From Clostridia bacterium (GTDB lineage: Bacteria; Bacillota; Clostridia; Christensenellales; Aristaeellaceae), in the NCBI GenBank assembly GCA_016297535.1, contig JAEDGL010000027.1:1-20842 (forward strand): a DNA stretch of 20,842 nt. The letters are read 5' to 3'. A model generated the notes under the pieces. That model had not been told where the DNA came from. It saw only the letters and a list, made by a program, of their open reading frames with translations, and made no database searches. The translations under genes were made by a program, and so were the position numbers. Shown here piece by piece: positions 1-9,177 of the stretch (its first letter is position 1; each line of letters opens with the position of its first letter).

Positions 1-5
1 GAGCA

Positions 6-39
6 TTGGGGAAGGATTCCGCCAGTGATTCGTCCCCAA
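6..39 (+). other. Possible hairpin in the ppdK 5' leader
   Basis: TTGGGGA at 6-12 is the exact reverse complement of TCCCCAA at 33-39, with a 20-nt loop. It lies about 25 nt before the ppdK start. It could be a leader structure or part of an upstream element cut off by the window edge. There is no T-run after it, so I do not call it a terminator. Confidence 0.3.
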
Positions 40-63
40 CCAATAAAGGAGGCAAACACCCCA

Positions 64-2697
<2,634 letters not shown>

Positions 2698-2717
2698 GCA
2701 TACTGCTTGAATCCTCC

Positions 2718-2751
2718 GCTGCCCATAGCCATCCGGTTATGGGCAGCTTTT
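2718..2751 (+). terminator. Intrinsic terminator of ppdK
   Basis: GCTGCCCATA (2718-2727) pairs perfectly with TATGGGCAGC (2738-2747), a 10-bp stem with a 10-nt loop followed by TTTT, 20 nt after the ppdK stop. It separates ppdK from the HIT gene. Confidence 0.8.
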
Positions 2752-2779
2752 GGAATGAATCTGATTTTGGGAGGTTTTG

Positions 2780-3202
2780 ATGATGAAGGATCCCAACTGC
2801 GGATATTGTGTACACGGCGAACCCCTTGCCGCTTTCGGCATCTACATCTGCGACCTGAGCGTAAGCTCCCTTTACCTGTTCAAGGAGCAGAGCCATCCCG
2901 GCCGCTGTATCGTGGCCTACAAGGATCATATCAGCGAAATCGTAAACATCAGCGATGAGGACCGCAATGCCTTTTTTGCCGATGTAAACCGTGCAGCCAA
3001 GGCCCTGCATGCGGCCTTCCACCCCGATAAAGTCAACTACGGCGCTTATGGCGATACCGGCTGTCACCTGCACTTCCACCTTGTTCCCAAGTACAAGGAT
3101 GAGTACGAGTGGGGCGGCGTTTTCGCCATGAACCCCGGTCTGAAAAAGCTGACCGATGAGGAATATGCCGAGATGATTGAAAAGATCAAGGCAAATCTGT
3201 AA
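2780..3202 (+). CDS. HIT-family (histidine triad) nucleotide-binding hydrolase
   Basis: A histidine triad protein of 140 residues. The signature H-x-H-x-H is seen in GCHLHFHLVP near the C-terminus (His96, His98 and His100); the last His of the motif is the catalytic nucleophile in the family. Relatives hydrolyse nucleoside phosphoramidates, AMP-lysine or dinucleoside polyphosphates; the actual substrate cannot be told here. The N-terminal CGYC resembles the metal-binding start of some HIT proteins, but only one Cys pair is obvious. The ribosome binding site GGGAGG (2769-2774) serves either of two adjacent ATG codons, at 2780 and 2783; the choice changes the protein by one Met. The gene stands alone between two terminators, and no partner is evident. 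Confidence 0.9.
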   Translation: MMKDPNCGYCVHGEPLAAFGIYICDLSVSSLYLFKEQSHPGRCIVAYKDHISEIVNISDEDRNAFFADVNRAAKALHAAFHPDKVNYGAYGDTGCHLHFHLVPKYKDEYEWGGVFAMNPGLKKLTDEEYAEMIEKIKANL

Positions 3203-3210
3203 GAAAATAC

Positions 3211-3254
3211 AAAACAACACCGCTCAGGCCAAAGGCTTTGAGCGGTGTTGTTTT
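3211..3254. terminator. Bidirectional terminator between convergent genes
   Basis: AAAACAACACCGCTCA (3211-3226) is the exact reverse complement of 3239-3254, a 16-bp stem with a 12-nt loop. The A-rich start and T-rich end give a U-run on both strands. It lies between the HIT gene (plus) and the MFS gene (minus), so it can serve both. Confidence 0.88.
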
Positions 3255-3268
3255 GTAAACCAGTTTCG

Positions 3269-4564
3269 TCAAATCTGCTCAGCTTCGCTCCAATGATAGC
3301 GATGCAGTTTGATCCAGTACGTCACGCATACCGCCACGCCTGCAAAGCCCAGCAGCAGGAAAAACGCAGCTGCGCCGCTGCCTTTGCCAATGCCAAACAG
3401 CCCTGCCGCTACGCTGTCCGGCCGGGTCATGGCCATCAGCGGCTCAAACACATCGTCTACCATCCATCCGCCCAGCAAAAAGCCCAGCGGAATGGTGAAA
3501 AACTGAAGGGTGTTGCGGTAGCTGAACACGCGGCCCTGCATTTCGGGGGGGATGGTGGTTCGCAAAATAACATCCAGATTGGCGTTCATCATGGGAATGC
3601 TTACCCAGCCCAGAAAGCTGGCAACGCACCATACCGCCGGGGTACGGCTGAACGCCAGCATAAAATTTTCCGTGCTCATGGAAATCATCAGCGCAACGCA
3701 TACCATGCGCACACGGTCCCTGGGTTTGGGAGACAGGGTAACGATAACGCTGCCAACAAGGGTGGCGATGCCCGCAAAGGACTGCACCAGGCCAAGTATG
3801 GTCTCTCCCCCATTGGGCACGCTGAGCAGGTAGGCAGGGAGCGCCGCATCATAAGCCGAAGCAACCAGATTGATCCACGCAAGGAAGAAGATCAGATGGA
3901 GGATCAACGGGTTTTGTCTGAGCCATCTGAGCCCCGCTTTGGCCGCGTTCAGCAGCTTTTCCTGCTCCGCTTCGCGCCTGGGCGGCTTAGGAATGCGGAT
4001 GAACAGCAAGAGCGTGAAAAACGCAACCGCAAAGGTGATCAAATCCACCGCTACGATCACGCCCATGCCACCAAAGGCATAGATGGCGGATGCAATCACA
4101 GGGGTAAGAATGGTGTTGAGCGATGACGAGAAGGACCGAAGCCCGCTGGTCTTTTGATAGTATTCCGGCGGAGCCAGAAGCGTTTCCGCCACATCGCTTG
4201 CCGGGCGCTGTACGGTGTTCATCAATCCGTTCAGGGCATTAAGCACATACATATGCCACGGCGCAAGCCGTCCGGCTTGAAGCAGCGCCCATATGGCCAG
4301 CGTGCTGGCCGCAGCCAACGCATCGCATACCAGCATGGTCCGTTTTTTATCCCACCGGTCGCTGAGTGTACCGGCAAAGATACTCATGATCACATAGGGC
4401 GCGTAGGAGCACACCGACATCAACGCCGTTTTCAGCGCGGAGCCGCTGGTTTGATACAGCCACAAAACCAGTGCAAAGCTGGTCATGCCGCTGCCAAGAC
4501 CGCTTAACGACTGCGTTGCCCACAAAAGCAGATAGTTTTTCAGTTCCCTGATTTCTTTTTTCAT
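3269..4564 (-). CDS. Major facilitator superfamily transporter, drug-efflux-like
   Basis: A 431-residue integral membrane protein with about 12 hydrophobic segments and a central charged loop near residues 190-210, as in the 12-helix MFS fold. The loop between helices 2 and 3 carries the family motif A as GTLSDRWDKKR (residues 65-75), typical of proton-driven exporters. The overall look (MTSFALVLWLYQTSGSA near the N-terminus, RVFSYRNTLQFFTIPLG near the C-terminus) is that of the macrolide-efflux/EntS-like branch; the substrate is unknown. The ATG at 4564 is preceded by AAAGGAG. It is downstream of the PAP2 gene on the same strand, separated by a 12-codon leader ORF and two hairpins that suggest translational control. 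A bidirectional terminator follows it. Confidence 0.9.
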   Translation of the reverse strand: MKKEIRELKNYLLLWATQSLSGLGSGMTSFALVLWLYQTSGSALKTALMSVCSYAPYVIMSIFAGTLSDRWDKKRTMLVCDALAAASTLAIWALLQAGRLAPWHMYVLNALNGLMNTVQRPASDVAETLLAPPEYYQKTSGLRSFSSSLNTILTPVIASAIYAFGGMGVIVAVDLITFAVAFFTLLLFIRIPKPPRREAEQEKLLNAAKAGLRWLRQNPLILHLIFFLAWINLVASAYDAALPAYLLSVPNGGETILGLVQSFAGIATLVGSVIVTLSPKPRDRVRMVCVALMISMSTENFMLAFSRTPAVWCVASFLGWVSIPMMNANLDVILRTTIPPEMQGRVFSYRNTLQFFTIPLGFLLGGWMVDDVFEPLMAMTRPDSVAAGLFGIGKGSGAAAFFLLLGFAGVAVCVTYWIKLHRYHWSEAEQI

Positions 4565-4572
4565 ATTGACTT

Positions 4573-4667
4573 CGCTCCTTTGATTTTGTTGAAAAGATCA
4601 AATTTGCAAAGTCCGAGGACATGATCCATTTTTCTCTCCATGCACCGTCCTCAAACCTTGCATGGAG
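4573..4667 (-). promoter_or_regulatory. Candidate translational attenuator ahead of the MFS gene
   Basis: On the minus strand CTCCATGCA (4667-4659) pairs with TGCATGGAG (4644-4636), a 9-bp hairpin whose loop holds the stop codon of the leader ORF. Nearer the MFS gene, TTTGAT (4602-4597) pairs with ATCAAA (4584-4579), and the second arm runs into the AAAGGAG ribosome binding site. In addition, CGCTCC in leader codons 7-9 is the exact complement of GGAGCG, which spans that ribosome binding site. Neither hairpin has a U-run, so control would be at translation. The mutually exclusive pairings are seen in the sequence; the regulatory role is inferred by analogy with erm/cat/mef leaders. Confidence 0.4.
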
Positions 4668-4689
4668 CGCCGGCAATGGCCAAAAACAT
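4651..4689 (-). CDS. Putative 12-residue leader peptide upstream of the MFS gene
   Basis: A short ORF reading MFLAIAGAPCKV and stop. It has a near-ideal ribosome binding site, GAAAGGAG (4705-4698), eight bases before its ATG, at least as good as that of the MFS gene. It begins 43 nt after the PAP2 stop and ends 86 nt before the MFS start. Its last codons form the 5' arm of a hairpin, so a translating or stalled ribosome would change the folding of the leader. Short leader ORFs of this kind control antibiotic-inducible erm, cat and macrolide-efflux genes. I do not recognise the peptide itself. It may also be a chance ORF. Confidence 0.4.
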   Translation of the reverse strand: MFLAIAGAPCKV

Positions 4690-4732
4690 AACGCTTTCTC
4701 CTTTCAATCCTTCCGTAGAATAAACCGTGCCG

Positions 4733-5683
4733 TTAGCACGCTTTGCCGTGTGTTTTGCTGCTTTTTCCAATGGGGCAGCCCTTCTGGAACCACGGAAAAG
4801 TGAGCGGCCAGACACAGGCGGCAAACATGACCACGATAAAGTAACGCAGCGCCTTGGCAATGGGATGGCCGCCGCAGAGGGTGTTCAACAGGGGCTTGGT
4901 GCCCTCCTTGAGCACCAGCACCAGCGCCAGCCCCAGCACCACCTTAAGAATCTGGGCAAAGGGCTTTGCCTGCGTTTGAAAACGGATATACTTGCGCTCG
5001 ATCAGGCAGCTCAACAGCATGGCCGCGCTGCAGCCCATCAGCAGATAGCTGTTTTCAAGGCCATGCGTCAAATTGTATTCGTCGATTTCCGCAGGCCAGC
5101 GCGTTAGTTCCGTATACAGCACAAAGGCAACCGAAAGCGCAAACAGGGCGCCCATTGCGCCAATCATCCGCCCGGGCTTTTCATCGCCCTTTTCAAACAG
5201 CGGATAGAAGGCAAACACCATAACCGCGCCCATTACAAGCGCAACGCCCACATCCGCAGGCGTGTGCACCCCCAGATACATACGCGAGAGCGCCGTAAGC
5301 AGAATGAGTGCAACGCACACAATACGCACGGCCCTGTTGCGGCTGGCTCTGGCAGGACAGCCCAGCACCGTGGTTACATTTTGTGTATGCCCGCTGGGAA
5401 AGGAATAACCGGTTGCATCTGCGCGAGCGGCCTCCACAATGGTAAAGCCGGGATCGCGAACCCACGGACGCGGCACCCGGCAAGCCAGCTTGAGAAACTG
5501 ATTGGCCAGCGTGCCAAAAAAGCCAACCGTCATCAGATAATAGCCGGTATGCTTGTTCACGCACCAAAAAACAACGATGGCCAGCACGATAAACAGCGTT
5601 TCGCTACCCAGATAGGTAACCGCCGAAAAGAAAGAATCCCAAAACGGGGTACGGATGCTTTCCAGCCAGTATAAAAATTGCAT
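4733..5683 (-). CDS. PAP2-family membrane phosphatase
   Basis: A 316-residue membrane protein of the type 2 phosphatidic acid phosphatase family, which removes phosphate from lipid phosphates such as undecaprenyl diphosphate, phosphatidate or phosphatidylglycerol phosphate. All three active-site motifs are intact: K65-x6-RP (residues 72-73), PSGH (96-99) and SR-x5-H-x3-D (Ser133, Arg134, His140, Asp144). Several hydrophobic segments flank them, and the C-terminal half has further membrane helices beyond the minimal domain. The start at 5683 (MQFLYW) is chosen for the GGAGGGG just upstream; in-frame codons further upstream would need an N-terminal extension with no membrane character. Which lipid is the substrate is not visible; recycling of the undecaprenyl carrier is one possibility. 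Confidence 0.88.
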   Translation of the reverse strand: MQFLYWLESIRTPFWDSFFSAVTYLGSETLFIVLAIVVFWCVNKHTGYYLMTVGFFGTLANQFLKLACRVPRPWVRDPGFTIVEAARADATGYSFPSGHTQNVTTVLGCPARASRNRAVRIVCVALILLTALSRMYLGVHTPADVGVALVMGAVMVFAFYPLFEKGDEKPGRMIGAMGALFALSVAFVLYTELTRWPAEIDEYNLTHGLENSYLLMGCSAAMLLSCLIERKYIRFQTQAKPFAQILKVVLGLALVLVLKEGTKPLLNTLCGGHPIAKALRYFIVVMFAACVWPLTFPWFQKGCPIGKSSKTHGKAC

Positions 5684-5720
5684 AGATTCCCCTCCACCCA
5701 TGCTTGATATCGTTTTGCTT

Positions 5721-5749
5721 ATCTTACCACAACGGGCACAAAATGGCAA
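5721..5749 (-). promoter_or_regulatory. Candidate housekeeping promoter of the PAP2 gene
   Basis: On the minus strand TTGCCA (5749-5744) and TAAGAT (5726-5721) are separated by 17 nt and lie about 40 nt before the PAP2 start, a reasonable SigA-type -35/-10 pair (five and four of six matches). The -35 box overlaps the perfect palindrome GGCAATTGCC (5745-5754). Confidence 0.5.
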
Positions 5750-5818
5750 TTGCCTTCTTTCACGCACCTTCCCTGCATATGATCAAACAGCTTGCACATC
5801 CAGGGGGAGGTCATTTTC

Positions 5819-6067
5819 ATGAAGGACGCCATCCAGCAACGCGCCTGCGATCTGGCATTATACATCATCAAACACAGGGCCACGGTACGCGCCGCCGCCA
5901 AACAGTTTGGCATATCCAAATCCACCGTGCACAAGGATGTAAAGGAACGCCTTAAGCATATCGATCCCGATTTGCATGCGCATGCCTGCCTGGTGCTTAG
6001 CTATAACAAAGCCGTGCGCCATCTGCGCGGCGGCGAGGCAACGCGCCGCAAGTATCAAATGCGCTGA
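5819..6067 (+). CDS. spoIIID: Sporulation transcription factor SpoIIID
   Basis: A small DNA-binding regulator of mother-cell gene expression during sporulation; in Bacillus it activates and represses many SigE-dependent genes and helps switch on sigK. The 82-residue protein has the family's helix-turn-helix (about residues 22-45, with GISKSTVHKDVKERL) and the hallmark C-terminal basic block VRHLRGGEATRRKY (66-79). Bacillus SpoIIID is slightly longer at its C-terminus. The ATG at 5819 follows GGGGGAGG at a good distance; a more upstream in-frame ATG would add nine residues before that site. It is followed by an mreB/mbl gene on the same strand, the same neighbourhood as spoIIID-mbl in Bacillus. 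Its presence argues that the organism forms spores. Confidence 0.95.
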   Translation: MKDAIQQRACDLALYIIKHRATVRAAAKQFGISKSTVHKDVKERLKHIDPDLHAHACLVLSYNKAVRHLRGGEATRRKYQMR

Positions 6068-6110
6068 TGAAGCTGCCTTTGCAATAGGCAAAAGAAGGAT
6101 TTTACGCACT

Positions 6111-6149
6111 TATGACGAATTTATTTCAGTATGACGTATTTGTTACGTC
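6111..6149 (+). promoter_or_regulatory. Direct repeat and palindrome between spoIIID and mbl
   Basis: TATGACGAATTTATTT (6111-6126) and TATGACGTATTTGTTA (6130-6145) are imperfect direct repeats 19 bases apart. Inside the second, GACGTA (6133-6138) and TACGTC (6144-6149) form a perfect 6-bp dyad with a 5-nt spacer, an operator-like shape. It lies 46 nt before the mbl start. The function is unknown. Confidence 0.4.
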
Positions 6150-6194
6150 TGTAAAACGCGCAAATGCGTAATGGGAAAAAAGGAGCATGGTTAA

Positions 6195-7214
6195 ATGGCA
6201 AGTATCAGCGATATCGGGATCGATCTTGGCACATCGCAGATCCTGATTTACATGAAGGGCAAAGGCATCATTCTGCGCGAGCCCACCGTTGTGGCCATTG
6301 ACCGTGATACACGCAATGTACTGGCTTACGGGGATGAGGCGCGCCGCATGATCGGCCGCACGCCTGGCAGTATTCTGGCCATCCGTCCCCTGCGCGACGG
6401 CGTCATTTCCGATTACGATCTGGTGAGCTATATGCTCAAATCCTTTGTAACCAAGGCCATCGGCAAGCATCTCTTTGCCAGGCCGCACGCCATTCTGGCG
6501 CTACCAACCTCGGTAAACGAGATGGAAAAGCGCTCCCTGATCTCCACCATGTTTAACGCCGGCATGCACCGCACGCAGCTGCTCAACCGCTCGCTGGCCG
6601 CGGCGCTTGGCGCAGGCCTGCCCATGGACGAAGCATACGGCGCGATGATTGTGGATATCAGCGCGGGCGTAACGGATATTGCGGTTCTATCTTTTGGCAA
6701 GGTCGTTGTCAGCGACTGTGCCAAAGTAGGCGGCGATCGGTTTGATGACGCCATCATCCGCCATCTTCGCCGCAAGCATAACCTGTTGATTGGCGATCGC
6801 ACGGCGGAAGAACTGAAGATCAACATCGGGTCCGCCATTCCGCGCGTGGAGCAGCTTTTTATGGAAGTAACCGGCCGCAACCTGATCACCGGCCTGCCCA
6901 AAACCATGCGCATTACCAGCGACGACATCACCGAAGCCATTGACGAACCCCTGCAGCAGCTGATCGAGAGCATCCACGGCGTGCTGGAGCACACCCCTGC
7001 TGAGCTTGCCGCCGATATCTTTGAATACGGCATTCTGCTGTCCGGCGGCGGTGCAGAGCTGTTTGGACTGTGCGAGGCCATTTCCGAAGCGCTGAAAGTT
7101 CCCTGCTCCTGCGCCGAGGATCCGCAGACCAACGTGGTCATGGGCTGTGGACGAGCGTTGGAAAACAAACGCGATCTGGCCCAGTTTTTGGATGATGGAA
7201 GAAGAAGACGGTAA
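6195..7214 (+). CDS. mbl: MreB/Mbl-family actin-like protein, divergent active site
   Basis: A 339-residue actin-like protein of the MreB/Mbl family, which forms membrane-bound filaments that guide cell-wall synthesis. The N-terminal phosphate loop IGIDLGTSQILIY (7-19), the block RPLRDGVISDYD (64-75), HNLLIGDRTAEELKINIG (195-212) and the third loop SGGGA (283-287) are close to Mbl of other Firmicutes. Two ATPase-site elements are changed: the usual IEEP before AAAIGAG reads LNRS (130-133), so both glutamates are missing, and the usual DIGGGTTD reads DISAGVTD (154-161). ATP hydrolysis may therefore be weak or absent. The ATG at 6195 follows AAAAAAGGAG. Being next to spoIIID suggests the Mbl branch and perhaps a sporulation-linked role. 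It ends at a strong terminator. I am sure of the family, less so of the symbol. Confidence 0.9.
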   Translation: MASISDIGIDLGTSQILIYMKGKGIILREPTVVAIDRDTRNVLAYGDEARRMIGRTPGSILAIRPLRDGVISDYDLVSYMLKSFVTKAIGKHLFARPHAILALPTSVNEMEKRSLISTMFNAGMHRTQLLNRSLAAALGAGLPMDEAYGAMIVDISAGVTDIAVLSFGKVVVSDCAKVGGDRFDDAIIRHLRRKHNLLIGDRTAEELKINIGSAIPRVEQLFMEVTGRNLITGLPKTMRITSDDITEAIDEPLQQLIESIHGVLEHTPAELAADIFEYGILLSGGGAELFGLCEAISEALKVPCSCAEDPQTNVVMGCGRALENKRDLAQFLDDGRRRR

Positions 7215-7220
7215 GACATC

Positions 7221-7257
7221 AAAAGCCGCCGGAGCATTGAGCGCTCCGGCGGCTTTT
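7221..7257 (+). terminator. Intrinsic terminator of spoIIID-mbl
   Basis: AAAAGCCGCCGGAGC (7221-7235) pairs perfectly with 7243-7257, a 15-bp stem with a 7-nt loop ending in TTTT, starting 6 nt after the mbl stop. Confidence 0.9.
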
Positions 7258-7467
7258 CAGATCGTCGAAAAAGCTCGCCTACGGCGATCTTTTCCGCCGG
7301 GAATGCACCATTTGCCTACTCGCCTACGGCTCGCCGGGCGGCAAATGGTGTAAGGAAAGCCTTGCTGCGCAAGGCAACCGAGCCCACCGCACATGTCGCT
7401 GGGCTCGGAACAAGAGTCGGAGGGCTGCGGCCCTCCGACTCCTCCCAGAGGGTTTATCGACAGTCTG

Positions 7468-7502
7468 AAAGCCGCCGGAACACTCAATGCTCCGGCGGTT
7501 TT
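7468..7502 (-). terminator. Terminator of the aromatic amino acid operon
   Basis: AAAGCCGCCGGA (7468-7479) pairs with TCCGGCGGTTT (7491-7501), with one wobble position. It lies 12 nt beyond the aroQ stop on the minus strand. The minus-strand U-run is short (CTTT then C), so it may leak. Confidence 0.65.
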
Positions 7503-7514
7503 GAATGAGGGTTT

Positions 7515-7949
7515 TTATTGGCTCAGGCGTTCCTTGAGCAGGAGAATGGCTTCCTCATACCCGGCAAAACCCTTTCCCTTGATCTGCGCAATGCAGGCCA
7601 TGGCGGGATAGCTGTGACGGCGGAAAGGTTCCCGCTCGTTGATATCGCTCAGATGTACTTCCACCGCAGGAAGATTGACCGCCTTGAGCGCATCCAGAAT
7701 GGCTACGCTTGTGTGAGTGTAAGCCGCGGGGTTAATGACAATGCCGTCCGCTCTGCCGTACGCGCTCTGAATCAGATCCACCAGCACGCCCTCGTGATTG
7801 CTTTGATAGCACTCCACCTCAATGTTTTCGCGGTTGCACACCTCTTTAATATAGGCGATCAGCGCATCAAAATTGCGCTCTCCATAGATGCCCGGCTCGC
7901 GGATGCCCAGCATGTTCAGGTTAGGACCGTTCAGCACAAAGAGCTTCAT
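7515..7949 (-). CDS. aroQ: 3-dehydroquinate dehydratase, type II
   Basis: Dehydrates 3-dehydroquinate to 3-dehydroshikimate, step three of the shikimate pathway, as a cytoplasmic dodecamer. The 144-residue size fits the small type II enzyme. Conserved blocks are FVLNGPNLNMLG (residues 4-15), the flexible lid with Tyr22 in GIYGE, INPAAYTHTSVAI (72-84) and VEVHLSDINEREPFRRHSY (96-114), which holds the catalytic His. The ATG at 7949 has AAGGAGG upstream. It overlaps the end of the aroE-aroK fusion by 29 nt, so its ribosome binding site lies inside that gene and translation is probably coupled. It is the last gene of the operon. Confidence 0.96.
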   Translation of the reverse strand: MKLFVLNGPNLNMLGIREPGIYGERNFDALIAYIKEVCNRENIEVECYQSNHEGVLVDLIQSAYGRADGIVINPAAYTHTSVAILDALKAVNLPAVEVHLSDINEREPFRRHSYPAMACIAQIKGKGFAGYEEAILLLKERLSQ

Positions 7950-9168
7950 CAAATGCCTCCTTAATGGTTTGCACACATGCATCGATGGTGCTGTGATTGG
8001 CAAAGCATGCGTCCTGGCAGGCTTCATACATGGGTTTTCTTTGCTGCCACATTTCCCTGAGCACATCGCGGCTTTGTGAAAGCGGTCTGCCCTCCATGGA
8101 CAGACTGTCCAGGTCGCGGGTGATGTGCGCCACATAGCCGTTCATGCGCAGATATTTGCGGTTCATGGGATCCTTCACAGCACCTCCGCCGGCCACCAGC
8201 ACATTGCCGCCGATGCTTCCAAAGCGCTGCACCTGCTCGCTTTCCCGTTTGCGAAAGCCTGCTTCGCCTTCCCTGGCAAAAATATCGGAAATGGAAGCGC
8301 CTGCAGCCTTCTCAATTTCCGTGTCAAGATCCACCAGTGGCATGTTCAGCCTCTGCGCCAGCTTTTCTCCAATGGTGCTTTTTCCGCTGCCCGGCATGCC
8401 GATGAGCACAAGGTTGGTAACGCTTCTGCGAAGGGAGCGTTCGGCATGAATTACGCGTTGGCGCTCCACAGGCCTGCCCTCAAAAATCTCACAGGCAAGC
8501 ACACCCTGATAAATGAGCATGCTCAGCCCTCCCTCGCAGGGAATACCCAGTTCCTGCGCCTGCATCAACAGCTGGGTACGCAGAGGGTTGTACACCACAT
8601 CCAATACGCCCTGAAGATGCGGAAAATCCCGTAAATCCACCGCCTGCGCATGAGGATTGGGATACATGCCCAGTGGCGTTGTGTTAATCAGATACGCCGC
8701 GTCCTGATGCAAAAAAAGATTTTCATAATTGTTTTCTCCCTTTCGGGATACTACCACAGGAGTGCCGCCGTGTTCGCGTACCACATCGCAGGCGGTCAGG
8801 CAGGTGCCGCCGCTGCCCAGCACAAGCGTTTTTTTACCGCGAAAATCCATTCCAGCGCGGCGCGCCATTTCCATCATACCGTACGCGTCGGTGTTATCGC
8901 CGTACAGACTGCCGTCCGCCCGGCGTACGATGGTGTTAACCGCACCGATGCGTTTCGCCGTTTCGCCAATCTCCTGCAAGTACGGAATCACCGTTTTTTT
9001 ATACGGAATAGTTACGTTGATGCCGTCAAAGCTGCCCTCGCGCATAAACGCATCCACCTTGTCCGGGGGCATGGGCCAAAGGTCGTAGCGGTAATCCGCC
9101 AGAAAACCATGCAGCGTTTTGGAATGGCTGTGTCCCAGACGCTCGCCGATCAGACCATACTGTTTCAT
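7921..9168 (-). CDS. aroE-aroK: Fused shikimate dehydrogenase - shikimate kinase
   Basis: A 415-residue bifunctional protein for two consecutive shikimate pathway steps. Residues 1 to about 245 are shikimate dehydrogenase (3-dehydroshikimate + NADPH to shikimate), with the substrate site SHSK (13-16... GHSHSK), NVTIPYK containing catalytic Lys57, GDNTD with Asp94, and a nucleotide loop LGSGGTCLTA (118-126 region). Residues from about 250 are shikimate kinase (shikimate + ATP to shikimate 3-phosphate), with Walker A GMPGSGKST (257-265), DLDTEIE (280-286), FRKRESE (305-311) and the GGG loop near 328. Both halves look complete. The ATG at 9168 is 9 nt after the pheA stop, with only a weak GAGG-type binding site, so coupling to pheA is likely. 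Confidence 0.94.
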   Translation of the reverse strand: MKQYGLIGERLGHSHSKTLHGFLADYRYDLWPMPPDKVDAFMREGSFDGINVTIPYKKTVIPYLQEIGETAKRIGAVNTIVRRADGSLYGDNTDAYGMMEMARRAGMDFRGKKTLVLGSGGTCLTACDVVREHGGTPVVVSRKGENNYENLFLHQDAAYLINTTPLGMYPNPHAQAVDLRDFPHLQGVLDVVYNPLRTQLLMQAQELGIPCEGGLSMLIYQGVLACEIFEGRPVERQRVIHAERSLRRSVTNLVLIGMPGSGKSTIGEKLAQRLNMPLVDLDTEIEKAAGASISDIFAREGEAGFRKRESEQVQRFGSIGGNVLVAGGGAVKDPMNRKYLRMNGYVAHITRDLDSLSMEGRPLSQSRDVLREMWQQRKPMYEACQDACFANHSTIDACVQTIKEAFDEALCAERS

Positions 9169-9177
9169 TGCTCTGCC

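Larger units (their letters stand above)
7221..7502. repeat. Hairpin-dense non-coding element bounded by inverted terminators
   Basis: The two end hairpins (7221-7257 and 7468-7502) are inverted copies of each other: the reverse complement of the second matches the first, loop included, apart from one missing base and two C-to-T changes. Between them are further perfect stems: 6 bp at 7259-7264/7285-7290, 11 bp at 7306-7316/7340-7350, 6 bp at 7359-7364/7370-7375, 9 bp at 7378-7386/7400-7408 and 12 bp at 7414-7425/7430-7441. The phrase TCGCCTACGGC occurs twice. No convincing gene is present. It fills the gap between two convergent operons and could be a dispersed intergenic repeat, a MITE-like remnant or a structured RNA. 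Confidence 0.6.

Noticed and set aside
25..63. An upstream ATG at 25 as the ppdK start
   Set aside because: The ribosome binding site AAAGGAGG lies between this ATG and the one at 64, and the protein from 64 matches the usual start of the family.
4347..4676. A 109-codon minus-strand frame overlapping the MFS start
   Set aside because: It overlaps most of the regulatory gap and the first part of the MFS gene in another frame, has no family features, and its start lacks a good ribosome binding site. The 12-codon ORF is the better candidate there.
5755..5783. A SigE promoter for spoIIID
   Set aside because: CATATGAT (5776-5783) resembles a SigE -10, but I find no fitting -35 at the right distance, so I do not call it.
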